From contig NZ_LR733312.1 in NCBI RefSeq assembly GCF_902506295.1, forward strand, positions 2,752,768-2,816,767: a DNA stretch of 64,000 bases, read 5' to 3'. How positions within the stretch are numbered: position 1 is the first letter of the stretch; every line of letters starts with the position of its first letter. The translations under genes and the position numbers were made by a program. The notes beneath the pieces were generated by a model. The model was not told the DNA's origin, made no database searches, and saw nothing but the letters and a program-made list of their open reading frames with translations. Shown in pieces: positions 10,102-19,691 of the stretch. Source of the stretch: Luteimonas sp. 9C (GTDB lineage: Bacteria; Pseudomonadota; Gammaproteobacteria; Xanthomonadales; Xanthomonadaceae).

Positions 10102-11508
10102 ATGTCGGCAGTGAGTGTGGAACCGGGCGCGATGCGCATTGAGGACCTGCAGGACGCAGGCGGACGTCGACCGATGGTCGAAGGCGTGCCGTCACGCGCG
10201 GTCGCCTTCGGCGCCGACGGCGCAGTCACGGCGCAGACCTTTCTGGCCCATGTGCGCGGCGTCGCGGCGCTGCTGCCCGACGCGCCGTTCGCGCTGAATC
10301 TCTGCGAAGACCGCTACCGCTTTCTCGTCGCATTCTGCGCGGTCGCGTTGCGCGGCCAGACCACGCTGCTGCCGCCGGCGCGCACGCGCGGTGCGATCGA
10401 CGATGTCCGCGCCCGCCATCCGCACAGCTACTGCATCGGCGATCGCGACGACTGCGGCTGCGATGCCGTGGACACGCCTGCGCCGCCGCATTACGTGCGC
10501 CTGCCGGACACGTTGCCCATGCGCGACGGCGACGTGCCCACGCTCGCCCTCGATGCGCTGGTCGCGATCGGCTTCACCTCGGGCAGCACCGGCGTGCCCG
10601 GCGCCAATCCCAAGACCTGGGGCACGTTCCACACGTGCACCATGCAGAACCTCGCCGCGCTGGCCGACCTGCACGGCGACGCCACGCTGCCCGTCGTCGC
10701 CACCGTGCCGCCGCAGCACATGTACGGCATGGAGCTGTCGGTGCTGCTGCCGCTGCTCGGCAACGTGGCCGTGCATGGCGCGCGTCCGTTCTTCCCCGAG
10801 GACATCGCCGCCGCACTGCGCGATGCGCCGCGACCGCCGCTGCTGGTCACCACGCCGGTACACCTGCGCTCGCTGGTCGAATCCGGTGTCGCGCTGCCGC
10901 CGCTCGCCGCGATCGCCACCGCCACCGCGCCCCTGTCGCAGGCGCTGGCCGCCGACGCCGAAGCGCGTTTCGGCTGCGAAGTGCGCGAACTGTTCGGTTC
11001 CACCGAGACCTGCATCTTCGCCCGGCGCCGCACCGCGCACGAACAGGCCTGGACGCCGTTCGACGGCGTGCACCTGCAGCCCGTGCCCGACGGCACCTTC
11101 GTGCATGCGCCGCACCTGCCGGAGCCGCGCCTGCTCGCCGACATCGTCGAACTCGACGCGGACGGCCGCTTCGAACTGCGCGGCCGTCAGGCCGACATGA
11201 TCGAGATCGCCGGCAAGCGGGCCTCGCTCGCCGATCTCACCCGGCGCCTGCTCGCCATCGAGGGCGTGCGCGACGGCGTGATCTGCCAGAGCGCGACGCC
11301 CGATGCCACCGGCGTGCGCCGGATCATGGCCGCCGTCGTGGCGGGCCCTGCGCTCGACGATGCCGCGCTGCTGGACGCATTGCGGGCCGGCATGGATCCG
11401 GTCTTCCTGCCGCGACGCATCCGCCGCGTCGACGCGCTGCCGCGCAACGAGACCGGCAAGCTCACGCGCGCCGCGCTCGACGATCTGTTCGGCGGCGCTG
11501 CTACCTGA
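10102..11508 (+). CDS. AMP-binding (acyl/aryl-CoA or ACP ligase-like) enzyme
   Basis: A 468-residue member of the ANL adenylating superfamily, expected to activate a carboxylate as acyl-AMP and load it on CoA or a carrier protein. The P-loop-like A3 motif FTSGSTGVPG is at about 158-167, the A5-type LFGSTET at 297-303, and the C-terminal catalytic lysine in NETGKLTR at 453. The protein is shorter than typical 500-600-residue ligases. The region around the usual YRTGD motif is reduced to LADIVELDADGRFELRGR. A good Shine-Dalgarno (GGAGTG) precedes the ATG by 8 bp. Proteins of this size accompany aryl-polyene and xanthomonadin loci. Divergence from a phosphopantetheinyl transferase supports that reading but does not prove it. 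Substrate unknown. Confidence 0.85.
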   Translation: MSAVSVEPGAMRIEDLQDAGGRRPMVEGVPSRAVAFGADGAVTAQTFLAHVRGVAALLPDAPFALNLCEDRYRFLVAFCAVALRGQTTLLPPARTRGAIDDVRARHPHSYCIGDRDDCGCDAVDTPAPPHYVRLPDTLPMRDGDVPTLALDALVAIGFTSGSTGVPGANPKTWGTFHTCTMQNLAALADLHGDATLPVVATVPPQHMYGMELSVLLPLLGNVAVHGARPFFPEDIAAALRDAPRPPLLVTTPVHLRSLVESGVALPPLAAIATATAPLSQALAADAEARFGCEVRELFGSTETCIFARRRTAHEQAWTPFDGVHLQPVPDGTFVHAPHLPEPRLLADIVELDADGRFELRGRQADMIEIAGKRASLADLTRRLLAIEGVRDGVICQSATPDATGVRRIMAAVVAGPALDDAALLDALRAGMDPVFLPRRIRRVDALPRNETGKLTRAALDDLFGGAAT

Positions 11509-11612
11509 ATACTGACGTCTCCGTCACGGACCCGGCCGGATGCTGGCGCCGGCGTTCGGGCCTGCATGCCCCTACATTCCGATGTCCCGCGTTTCGCACT
11601 GGAGCATTTCGT

Positions 11613-11870
11613 ATGAACTTCCTCATCTACATCATCGTCGGCGGCATCGCCGGCTGGCTGGCCAGCATCCTGATGCGCACCAACGGCCAGCAGGGCATCC
11701 TGCTGAACATCGTCGTCGGCATCATCGGTGGCTTCATCGGTGGCTGGCTGCTGCCGATGCTGGGCGTCTCGTTCGGTGCAGGCTGGATCGGCTTCCTGCT
11801 GACCGCGCTGATCGGCGCGATCATCCTGCTGGCGATCGTCAACCTGATCCGCCGCGGCAGCGCGCGCTGA
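11613..11870 (+). CDS. GlsB/YeaQ/YmgE-family small membrane protein
   Basis: An 85-residue inner-membrane protein with three hydrophobic Gly-rich helices (IIVGGIAGWLASILM, LLNIVVGIIGGFIGGWLL, WIGFLLTALIGAIILLAIV). This is the transglycosylase-associated family, often stress-induced, with unknown biochemical role. The start is fixed by a GGAG 8 bp upstream of ATG 11613; the frame is open far upstream, but that part is out of phase with the ligase gene and not coding. A strong terminator follows. Confidence 0.88.
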   Translation: MNFLIYIIVGGIAGWLASILMRTNGQQGILLNIVVGIIGGFIGGWLLPMLGVSFGAGWIGFLLTALIGAIILLAIVNLIRRGSAR

Positions 11871-11896
11871 CCGCGCAGGCTGCACCGCTGCACCAG

Positions 11897-11924
11897 AAGG
11901 CCCGGCATTGCCGGGCCTTTTTCT
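11897..11924 (+). terminator. Rho-independent terminator after the GlsB-like gene
   Basis: The stem AAGGCCCGGCA/TGCCGGGCCTT is followed by TTTTCTT. It ends the plus-strand ligase/membrane-protein unit and sits just before the convergent xthA stop. Confidence 0.85.
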
Positions 11925-11954
11925 TGCCCGCGCGGGCGCAGGTCGCGAAGGGTC

Positions 11955-12728
11955 CTACAGCGAGAGCGTCACCCATGCCGGCGCATGATCGCTGGGCCGC
12001 TCCCACGTCCTGGGTTCGCGATCGATGCCCGAGGCGACGGCGGCATCGCGCAAGGCGTCCGACACCAGCGTCAGATCGATCCGCAGGCCCAGATCCCGCC
12101 GGAAACCGGCCTGCCGGTAGTCCCACCAGCTGAAGATGCCGCCCGCGTCGTTGTGCAGCCGGAACGCGTCGTGCAGCCCGAGGCCGAGCAGGCCGCGCAG
12201 GGCGTCGCGCTCGGCGGTCGAGGTCAGGATGTGGCTGTCGTTCCAGACCGCGGGATCGTGCACGTCGCGGTCGTCGGGGGCGATGTTGAAATCGCCGAGG
12301 ACGACGAGTTTCGGATGCGCGGCGCGCTCGCGCTGCACCCAGGCGTGCACCGCTTCGAGCCAGCGCAGCTTGTAGGCGTACTTGTCGGTGCCCACGTCCT
12401 GACCGTTGACCACGTAGAGGTTGATCACGCGCACGCCGTCGATGGTGGCGGCGATCACCCGCTTCTGCTCGTCCTCGAAGCCGGGAATGCCGATCTGCAC
12501 GTCGTCGAGCGCGCGCGCGCGGGCGAGCAGCGCGACGCCGTTGTAGGTCTTCTGCCCGGCGAACACGCTGCGGTAGCCGAGCGCGGCGAGGGCGCTGTCG
12601 GGAAACCGCGCGTCCTCGAGCTTGGTTTCCTGGATGCCGACAACGTCGGGCTGCGTGTCGCGCAACCACTGTTCGAGGTGCGGCAGGCGGACATTGAGCG
12701 AGTTGACGTTCCAGCTGGCGATGCGCAT
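11955..12728 (-). CDS. xthA: Exodeoxyribonuclease III
   Basis: A 257-residue AP endonuclease and 3'-5' exonuclease of base-excision repair. It starts MRIASWNVNSLNVRLPHL, the canonical family N terminus, rather than at an upstream ATG that would add seven residues. The metal-site motifs are visible in order: QETKLED, YVVNGQ, GDFNIAPDD and the C-terminal SDHAPAW with the catalytic Asp-His pair. The length is typical (about 260). It is an isolated gene, convergent with the GlsB-like gene and divergent from the VOC gene. Confidence 0.94.
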   Translation of the reverse strand: MRIASWNVNSLNVRLPHLEQWLRDTQPDVVGIQETKLEDARFPDSALAALGYRSVFAGQKTYNGVALLARARALDDVQIGIPGFEDEQKRVIAATIDGVRVINLYVVNGQDVGTDKYAYKLRWLEAVHAWVQRERAAHPKLVVLGDFNIAPDDRDVHDPAVWNDSHILTSTAERDALRGLLGLGLHDAFRLHNDAGGIFSWWDYRQAGFRRDLGLRIDLTLVSDALRDAAVASGIDREPRTWERPSDHAPAWVTLSL

Positions 12729-12808
12729 GGCGGACACGGGTACGGACAAGGCGCTAGTGTAGGCCGCGGCCCGGGCCCGATGCTCGGGCGCAGGCCAGGA
12801 GTCGGCAG

Positions 12809-13171
12809 ATGGGCGTGACCGGAATCGGCGGTGTGTTCTTTCGCGCGCGCGATCCCGATGCGCTGTCGGCGTGGTACGCGGAGCACCTCGGCGTGGGGCC
12901 GACCGGGACGACCTGGCTGTGGCCGCAGCAGGCCGGCCCGACCGTCTTCGCGCCGTTCCCCCAGGACAGCGACTACTTCCCGGCCGACCGGCAGTGGATG
13001 CTGAACCTGCGCGTCGATGATCTCGACGCGCTGCTGTCCAGGCTGCGCGGAGCGGGAGTCGACGTCATCACCAACGCCGACTGGGACACGCCGCAGACCG
13101 GTCGTTTCGCGCGCATCCACGATCCGGAGGGCAATCCGGTCGAACTCTGGCAACCTCCCGCAGCGGACTGA
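12809..13171 (+). CDS. VOC-family (glyoxalase/bleomycin-resistance fold) protein
   Basis: A 120-residue single VOC module. It shows the GGVFFRARDPDALSAWYAEHLG opening, where metal-site His is replaced, and the closing RFARIHDPEGNPVELWQP with the conserved Glu. A good AGGAG site lies 8 bp before the ATG. Substrate cannot be inferred. It converges on the aldehyde dehydrogenase with an 11-bp gap. Confidence 0.85.
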   Translation: MGVTGIGGVFFRARDPDALSAWYAEHLGVGPTGTTWLWPQQAGPTVFAPFPQDSDYFPADRQWMLNLRVDDLDALLSRLRGAGVDVITNADWDTPQTGRFARIHDPEGNPVELWQPPAAD

Positions 13172-13182
13172 GCCGAAGCGCC

Positions 13183-14604
13183 TCAGCGCGCCAGAAATTC
13201 CACGAGCCTGGCGATGCGCGCATACGGTGGCCGCAACCAGTCGGTCACTGCGACACGCGACTGCCACAGCACCGGCAGCGCCTTGGTCATCGCGTCGAAG
13301 CCCGCGCGGCCGTGATACGCGCCCATGCCGCTGGGACCGACGCCGCCGAACGGCAACCGGTTCGCGGCGAAGTGCAGCAGCGTGTCGTTGACGGTGACGC
13401 CACCGGCGATGGTGCGGGCGAGGATCGCTTCGGCCTGTGCGCGATCGCCGAAGGGATACAGCGCCAGCGGCCGGTCGCGCGTCTCGACGAAGGCGATGGC
13501 GTCGTCGAGCGAGTCGTAGGAAATCACCGGCAGGATCGGCCCGAAAATTTCCTCGCGCATCACGTCGCTGTCGTCGCCGGGCTCGACGACGAGTGTGGGT
13601 GCGAGCGCACGCGCGCCGTCGACGTCGAGCAGCGGCAGCACGGTCAGGCCACGGGCACGTGCATCGTCGAGCAGACCGGCCAGTCGCGCGTGCTGCGCGT
13701 CGCTGACGATGTGGGTGTAATCCGCCGCCCGCGCACCCGCATCGGCGTAGCGTGCCTGCACCTCGAACCGCAGCGCCTCGAGCAGCGCGTCGCGACGCGC
13801 GGCATCGATCAGCACGTAGTCCGGCGCGATGCAGGTCTGGCCGGCGTTGAACAGCTTGCCGGTGACCAGGCGGGACGCGGCCTTGTCGAGCGGATAGCCC
13901 GGGCAGACGATCGCCGGCGACTTGCCGCCCAGTTCCAGCGTCAGCGGGGTGAGGTTCGGCGCGGCGGCGGCCATGACCTTGCGGCCCACGGCAGTGGAGC
14001 CGGTGAACACCAGATGGTCGAACGGCAGGCCGGCGAACGCGCCGCCGATGTCGGCATCGCCCAGCGCGACGGCGACGCGGTCGGCAGGAAATACTTCGGC
14101 CAGCAGCGAGCGCAGGAACGCGCTGCTGCGCGGCGTGTGTTCGGACGGCTTGAGATAGACGTGGTTGCCGGCGGCGATCGCGGTCGCCAGCGGAATCAGT
14201 GCCAGATTCACCGGGTAGTTCCACGGCGCGATGACACCGACCACGCCCAGCGGCACCGGCCGCACTTCGGCGCGCGCCGGCCACAGCCGCCAGCCGGCGC
14301 CGACGCGGCGCGGGCGCATCCAGCCGCGCAGGTGGCGGCGCAGCGCATCGATCTCCGACAGCACGGTCATGCCGTCGGCGATCAGCGATTCGGCGCGCGC
14401 GCGATGGCCGAAGTCGGCCGAGATCGCGTCGGCCATTTCCGGCAGACGACGCGCGAACGCGGCGCGCAGCCGGGCGAGGTCGTCGCGGCGCTGCGCGGCA
14501 TCGGGGCGCCGGCTGCGCCAGGCGGCGCGCAACGCGTCGAGCGTCGGCTGCAGGTCGGCGACCGGAGTCGCGGCGGGTGGCGGGTCGGGCTGGGCGGCGT
14601 CCAT
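13183..14604 (-). CDS. Coniferyl-aldehyde-type NAD(P)-dependent aldehyde dehydrogenase
   Basis: A 473-residue soluble aldehyde dehydrogenase. Catalytic Cys258 sits in NAGQTCIAPDY and the general base Glu224 in LELGGKSP. The nucleotide-binding turn FTGSTAVG is at 200-207 and PWNYP at 127-131. The short N terminus and the Cys-Ile-Ala-Pro-Asp-Tyr context match the coniferyl aldehyde/class-3 fatty aldehyde group (CALDH, AldH3-like). Substrates could equally be medium-chain aldehydes. The start MDAAQPD is preferred to an ATG 105 bp upstream, which would overlap the divergent carbonic anhydrase gene. Confidence 0.88.
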   Translation of the reverse strand: MDAAQPDPPPAATPVADLQPTLDALRAAWRSRRPDAAQRRDDLARLRAAFARRLPEMADAISADFGHRARAESLIADGMTVLSEIDALRRHLRGWMRPRRVGAGWRLWPARAEVRPVPLGVVGVIAPWNYPVNLALIPLATAIAAGNHVYLKPSEHTPRSSAFLRSLLAEVFPADRVAVALGDADIGGAFAGLPFDHLVFTGSTAVGRKVMAAAAPNLTPLTLELGGKSPAIVCPGYPLDKAASRLVTGKLFNAGQTCIAPDYVLIDAARRDALLEALRFEVQARYADAGARAADYTHIVSDAQHARLAGLLDDARARGLTVLPLLDVDGARALAPTLVVEPGDDSDVMREEIFGPILPVISYDSLDDAIAFVETRDRPLALYPFGDRAQAEAILARTIAGGVTVNDTLLHFAANRLPFGGVGPSGMGAYHGRAGFDAMTKALPVLWQSRVAVTDWLRPPYARIARLVEFLAR

Positions 14605-14663
14605 CGTCGCAGTGTAGCGCCGGCATCGCGGCAATCCGCCGGAGCCGGAGGTAGACTCCGGCG

Positions 14664-15206
14664 ATGGACTTGAGACCGTACCGGAACATCGCGCCGACGC
14701 TCGGCGCACGCGTCTACGTGGACCCTGCGGCGACCGTGATCGGTGACGTCGAACTGGGCGACGACGTGTCGGTGTGGCCGGCGACGGTGATCCGCGGCGA
14801 CGTCAACCACGTGCGTATCGGCGCGCGCACCAGCGTGCAGGACGGCACCGTGATCCATGTCAGCCACGCCGGCCCGCACGCGAAGCGCGGCGGGTTTCCG
14901 ACCCTGATCGGCAGCGACGTGACCATCGGCCACAAGGCGGTGATCCACGCCTGCACGATCGAGGACGCGGCGCTGATCGGCATGGGCGCGCTGGTGCTCG
15001 ACGGCGCGGTGGTGAAGCGGCACGCGTTCGTCGCGGCCGGCGCGGTGGTGTCGCCGGGCAAGGTCGTCGGCGAGTGCGAGCTGTGGGTCGGCAATCCGGC
15101 GCGCTGCGTGCGCAGGCTCGACGACGCGCAGATCGAAGGCCTGTATTACAGCGCCGCGCATTACGTGCGGCTCAAGGACGAATACCTCGCCGCGCTGGCG
15201 GCCTGA
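14664..15206 (+). CDS. Gamma-class carbonic anhydrase-like protein
   Basis: A 180-residue left-handed parallel beta-helix protein built of hexapeptide repeats (VIGDVELGDDVSVWPATVIRG and similar). Likely zinc ligands are the His residues in DGTVIHVSHAGPH and TIGHKAVIHACTIED. The family includes CaiE/PaaY/YrdA. Carbonic anhydrase activity is documented for only some members, so the reaction is provisional. A GGAGGT ribosome site lies about 10 bp before the ATG. It is followed by the RDD operon after 80 bp. Confidence 0.88.
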   Translation: MDLRPYRNIAPTLGARVYVDPAATVIGDVELGDDVSVWPATVIRGDVNHVRIGARTSVQDGTVIHVSHAGPHAKRGGFPTLIGSDVTIGHKAVIHACTIEDAALIGMGALVLDGAVVKRHAFVAAGAVVSPGKVVGECELWVGNPARCVRRLDDAQIEGLYYSAAHYVRLKDEYLAALAA

Positions 15207-15286
15207 GCACGGCAGGGACGCAGACGCCACATGACCGACAGGGACGACGCGCACGCGCGCATGACCGCACGGAGCCGCGGCACCTG

Positions 15287-15970
15287 ATGCTCGACACGGT
15301 CCGCGAGGTCCACACGCCCGAGGGCGTCGCGCTGCGCCTGCCGGCCGCCGGCCCGGTGCCGCGCGCGGTGGCGTGGCTGATCGACCTGGCCATCCGCGGC
15401 GCACTGCTGATGGCGCTTTCGATCGTGCTCGGCATGCTGGGCAAGTTCGGCTCCGGCCTCTACATGATCGTGCTGTTCGTCGTGTTCTGGGGGTACCCGG
15501 TGGTGTTCGAGGCGCTGTACGGCGGACAGACGCCGGGCAAGCGCGCACTCGGGCTGCGGGTGGTCTCCGCCGACGGCGCGCCGATCGGCTGGATGGCGAG
15601 TTTCGTGCGCAACCTGATGCGCACCGTCGACATGCTGCCGTTCGGCTACGGCGCGGGGCTGGTCGCGAGCCTGGCCGATCCCTGGAGCCGCCGGCTGGGT
15701 GACATGGTCGCCGGCACGCTGGTGATCCACGCGCCGCGCGAGCGCACGCAGATCGACGCGTTGCAGATCGCGCCGCAGGCGCCGGCGGCACCGCTGCAGG
15801 CGCACGAACAGAGCGCGGTGATCGCGTTCGCCGAACGCGCGCACGCACTGACCGGCGAGCGCCAGCAGGAGCTGGCCGACATCGCCACGCCGGTCACCGG
15901 TGCGCGCGGGGAGACCGGCGTGCTGCGGCTGCTGGGCGTGGCCAACTGGCTGCTGGGGCGGCGCGCATGA
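15287..15970 (+). CDS. RDD-family membrane protein
   Basis: A 227-residue inner-membrane protein. It has the eponymous RDD-domain architecture: AVAWLIDLAIRG in helix 1, the YGGQTPGKRALGLRVV loop and the DPWSRRLGDMVAGTLVI third segment. A cytoplasmic C-terminal tail of about 80 residues has no recognised domain. It is the first gene of a six-gene operon with SpoIIM, DUF4129, DUF4350, MoxR and DUF58 proteins. The next gene overlaps by ATGA. Some RDD proteins are ion transporters, but function here is unknown. Confidence 0.86.
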   Translation: MLDTVREVHTPEGVALRLPAAGPVPRAVAWLIDLAIRGALLMALSIVLGMLGKFGSGLYMIVLFVVFWGYPVVFEALYGGQTPGKRALGLRVVSADGAPIGWMASFVRNLMRTVDMLPFGYGAGLVASLADPWSRRLGDMVAGTLVIHAPRERTQIDALQIAPQAPAAPLQAHEQSAVIAFAERAHALTGERQQELADIATPVTGARGETGVLRLLGVANWLLGRRA

Positions 15971-16968
15971 GGCAGGACGCCTTCGTCGCCCGACACCAGT
16001 CCGAGTGGGACGCCTTCGAACGCTGGCTCGACGCGCGAGAAGGCAGTCCGCGCCGCGCGCGCCGCACCCGCCGCGACTGGGACGGGCTCGTCGACGAGGA
16101 CGTGCCCTCGCGCTACCGCCGCCTGTGCCAGCAGCAGGCGCTCGCGCGCCGGCGCGGCTACAGCCCGCAGGTCACCGCGCGGCTGCAGGCCCTGATGCAG
16201 CGCGGCCACAACGTGCTCTATCGCCCGCCGCCGCCGCCGTGGCGACGCGCGCTGCGGTTCCTGCTCGCGGATTTCCCGCGCCTGGTGCGCGCGCAACGCG
16301 GCTGCCTGTGGGCGTCACTGGCGCTGTTCGCGGTGCCGCTGGTGCTGATGTTCGCGCTGATCCAGCAGTGGCCGGAACTCGCCTACGGCGTGATGTCGCC
16401 CGAGCAGCTGGCGCAGATGGAAGGCATGTACGACCCGGCGCGCGCGGCCGAGCGCTTCGCCCGGACACGCCAGACCGACATGGAGATGTTCGGCTACTAC
16501 ATCTGGAACAACGTCAGCATCGGCTTCCGCACGTTCGCCAGCGGCCTGCTCGCCGGCGTCGGCACGATCTTCGTGCTGATCTTCAACGGCGTGTTCATCG
16601 GCACGGTGGCGGGCCATCTGCAGGCGATCGGCCACGGCGGCCCGTTCTGGCGTTTCGTCGTCGGCCACTCGGCGCCGGAACTCACCGCGATCGTCATCGC
16701 CGGCGCCGGCGGTCTGCGGCTCGGCCTCGCGCTGATCGCGCCGGGCCAGTTGCGGCGCGTGGATGCGCTGGTGCAGGCCGGGCGCGATGGCGGCCGGCTG
16801 TGTCTGGGCATTCTCGTCATGCTGGTGTTCGCGGCGTTCGTCGAAGCGTTCTGGTCGTCGACGGGTGCGATCCCCGATGCGGTCCGGTTCGGTGTCGGTG
16901 GCGGCCTGTGGCTGCTCACCGGCCTGTGGCTGTGGCGCGGCGGACGCGGGGTGACCGATGCGCGTTGA
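15967..16968 (+). CDS. Stage II sporulation protein M (SpoIIM)-like membrane protein
   Basis: A 333-residue protein with a soluble, Arg-rich N-terminal third (residues 1-95), followed by about five to six hydrophobic segments. The first is around 115-135 (LWASLALFAVPLVLMFALI). The family hallmark GYYIWNNVSIGFRTFASGLL is at about 175-195. SpoIIM homologues in non-sporulating bacteria nearly always sit beside RDD, DUF4129 and MoxR/DUF58 genes, as here. The start overlaps the RDD stop by 4 bp and the stop overlaps the DUF4129 start by 11 bp, so the proteins are probably made stoichiometrically. Confidence 0.86.
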   Translation: MRQDAFVARHQSEWDAFERWLDAREGSPRRARRTRRDWDGLVDEDVPSRYRRLCQQQALARRRGYSPQVTARLQALMQRGHNVLYRPPPPPWRRALRFLLADFPRLVRAQRGCLWASLALFAVPLVLMFALIQQWPELAYGVMSPEQLAQMEGMYDPARAAERFARTRQTDMEMFGYYIWNNVSIGFRTFASGLLAGVGTIFVLIFNGVFIGTVAGHLQAIGHGGPFWRFVVGHSAPELTAIVIAGAGGLRLGLALIAPGQLRRVDALVQAGRDGGRLCLGILVMLVFAAFVEAFWSSTGAIPDAVRFGVGGGLWLLTGLWLWRGGRGVTDAR

Positions 16969-18571
16969 GACCGTGCAGGTGGAACTGCGCCCGCGCACCG
17001 CGTGGGAGGCGATGGAGCTCGGCAACGCGCTGGTGCGCCGGCACGCGCGCGCGATCTGGGGACCGTCGCTGCTGCTGGGCCTGCCGGTGTTCGTCGTGCT
17101 CAACGCGCTGGGCTGGGCGATCGACCAGCTGTGGCTCGCCGCGCTCGCGCTGTGGTGGCTCAAGCCGGTGTTCGATCGCGTGCCGTTGTTCGTGCTCTCG
17201 CGCGCGGTGTTCGGCGCCGCGCCCGGCATGCGGGCCACGCTCGACGCGCAATGGCGCTGGGGCTGGCGGCCGCTGCTCGGCCATCTGACCTGGCGCCGCT
17301 TCAGTCCCTGGCGCGCGGCGACGCTGCCGGTGGATCTGCTCGAAGGTCTGTCCGGCGCGCCGCTCGCCCAGCGGCGCCGTCTGCTCGCCGACGGCATCGG
17401 CGGCCACGCGCTGCTGCTGACCGTGATCTGCCAGTTGTTCGTCACCGCGCTGTTGCTGTCGCTGAGCACGCTGGTGCTGATGTTCGTGCCGACCGAACTG
17501 CTGTCCGAATCGGCACGCGCGATGTGGGCGCTGGTCTCCGAGCAGCCGCCGCGCTGGGTGCAGGTGCTGGGCAATCTCGCGTTCTGGATGGCGATCGGGC
17601 TGGTCGAGCCGTTCTACATCGGCGCCGGCTTCGGGCTGTACCTCAACCGCCGCACGCAGCTGGAAGCCTGGGATCTGGAGATCGCATTCCGGCGTCTGCG
17701 CGCACGCCTGGCGCCGGCGGCGACGCTGGTGGTCGGGCTGTTGCTGGCAGGCCTGATGCTGGCGCCCATGTCCGGACATGCGCAGGATCCGGCGACCGCC
17801 GGCGACGATGCCGCGCGCGAAATCAGTCCGACCAAGACCTGGCGGCCCGGCGAGCACAAGCAGGACGCAACCGACCCCGACGCGCCGCAGGTGCCGACGC
17901 TGCCGCAGGTGTTCGGCGAGGTCGAGGATGGCGCGTCGTTCGGTCGCGCGATTGAACGTGTCTATGCCGATCCACTGCTCGACAACACCCGCGAGGTCGT
18001 GCGCTGGCAGCGCAAGGACGCCGACGACAAGAAGGAAGACGAGAAGACGCGGCCGACACCGGACACCGGTCTGCTGGCCGCGATCGCGCAGGTCTTCGCG
18101 CTGATCGCCGAGTACGGCATGTGGATCGTGCTCGCGATCCTGGTCGGCCTGCTGGCCTGGACCGCGCGCCACTGGTGGCCGTGGATGCGCGACACGCTGC
18201 GCCCGGTGCGCGAACCGAGCGAGATCGTCGTCGAGGCCGCGCCTCCATTGCCCGAGGCGCTGCCCGCGGATCTGGTGTCGGCGGTGCGTCGCCTGTGGGC
18301 CGAGGGCCGGCACCGGCGTGCGCTCGCGCTGCTGTATCGCGGCAGCGTGGACGCCATGACCGTGCGCGCCGGCGTGACCCTGGTGCCGGGCGCGACCGAA
18401 GTGCAGGTGCTGCGCGCCTCGCGGCGCCTGCCCGAGGCCGAGGACCGCGATGCATTCGCGCAGATGGTGCGCATCTGGCAGCGCGCCGCCTACGGCCAGC
18501 GGCTGCCGGACGACGCCGATCTCGACGCGCTGCTGGCGCGTCTCGCACCGCGTTTCGGATGGTCGGCCTGA
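16958..18571 (+). CDS. DUF4129-domain membrane protein
   Basis: A 537-residue integral membrane protein. The N-terminal half has several helices (about 30-60, 145-180, 205-225, 250-270). It is followed by a periplasmic acidic segment rich in Asp/Lys (DDKKEDEKTRP) and another helix (about 388-408). A cytoplasmic C-terminal DUF4129 domain has the LWAEGRHRRALALLYRGSVDAM core. The gene lies inside the SpoIIM-DUF4129-DUF4350-MoxR-DUF58 series; the next start codon shares one base with this stop (TGATG). DUF4129 is associated by neighbourhood with transglutaminase-like and DUF58 proteins, and no enzymatic motif is visible. Confidence 0.84.
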   Translation: MRVETVQVELRPRTAWEAMELGNALVRRHARAIWGPSLLLGLPVFVVLNALGWAIDQLWLAALALWWLKPVFDRVPLFVLSRAVFGAAPGMRATLDAQWRWGWRPLLGHLTWRRFSPWRAATLPVDLLEGLSGAPLAQRRRLLADGIGGHALLLTVICQLFVTALLLSLSTLVLMFVPTELLSESARAMWALVSEQPPRWVQVLGNLAFWMAIGLVEPFYIGAGFGLYLNRRTQLEAWDLEIAFRRLRARLAPAATLVVGLLLAGLMLAPMSGHAQDPATAGDDAAREISPTKTWRPGEHKQDATDPDAPQVPTLPQVFGEVEDGASFGRAIERVYADPLLDNTREVVRWQRKDADDKKEDEKTRPTPDTGLLAAIAQVFALIAEYGMWIVLAILVGLLAWTARHWWPWMRDTLRPVREPSEIVVEAAPPLPEALPADLVSAVRRLWAEGRHRRALALLYRGSVDAMTVRAGVTLVPGATEVQVLRASRRLPEAEDRDAFAQMVRIWQRAAYGQRLPDDADLDALLARLAPRFGWSA

Positions 18572-19691
18572 TGCGCTGGTCCACCCGCATCGGCATCGCC
18601 GCACTCGGCGCGCTGCTCATCGCGCTTGGCGTCGCCTGGTTCCTGCACACGCACGAACGCGTGTCCGACACCGTCGATCTGCCGCCGCGCGGCGAAGCCG
18701 CCTACAACCCGCTCTATGCATTGCGCGAGACGCTGCGCGCCGATGGTGTGGACGCGCGTTCGCGCCAGCGCCTGCAACTCGCCAGCGTGCCGCTGGGCCC
18801 GCGCGACACCGTGCTGCTCTACAGCGAGCCCCGCACGCTGCTGCCGTCCGAGGTCGAAGCGCTGCTCGGCTGGGTCGACGGTGGCGGCCATCTGCTGGTA
18901 CGCACGCCACTGCCGCGCCGCCGCGCCGATGCCGCGCGCGCCTGGGACCTGCTCGAGCGGCTCGGCGTGCGCACCGGCGACGACGCCACGCGTTGCACGC
19001 CGCTGCTGGTGGACGGACAGGCCGGCCATGTCGAGTTCTGCAACGGGCGGCGATTCATGGTCGACGCCGAACCGCTGCTCGAATGGGGCGACCGCGACGA
19101 GGACGGGCTGGTGTTCGCACGTCTGGCGCACGGCGCGGGCACCGTCGACGTGCTGGCGGACTTCGATTTCATGCGCAACGGCGATCTGCGCGAGGTGCCG
19201 CATGCGCTGCTGACCCGCCAACTACTGGCGCCGAACTGGGGCGTGGGCACCGTGCACCTGGTCTATGCCGCCAGCGTGCCGCCGCTGTGGTACCAGATCC
19301 TCACCCGCGGCTGGATGGCGTGGGGACCGCTGCTGCTGGCGCTGCTCGCGTGGTTGTGGATGCGCACGCAGCGGCTCGGCCCGGTGCTGCCCGCGCCGCC
19401 GGTCGCGCGCCGCGCCCTGCTCGAACACGTCACCGCGAGCGGTGAACACCTGATGCGCTACGGCCGCGCGCCGCTGCTCCACGACGCCGTGCGCGCGGCA
19501 TTCCGCGATCGCCTGCGCCGGCGCGATCCGCTGGCCGCCGCGCTCGACGGCGACGCCGGCATCGAAGCCATCGCCGCGCGCACCGGCCTGTCGCCACGCG
19601 ACGTCCGCGACGCGCTGCAGCCGCCCCGCCCCGATGATGCGACGGCGTTCCGCCAGCGCATCGCCCGACTGATCCACATGAGAAACCGACT

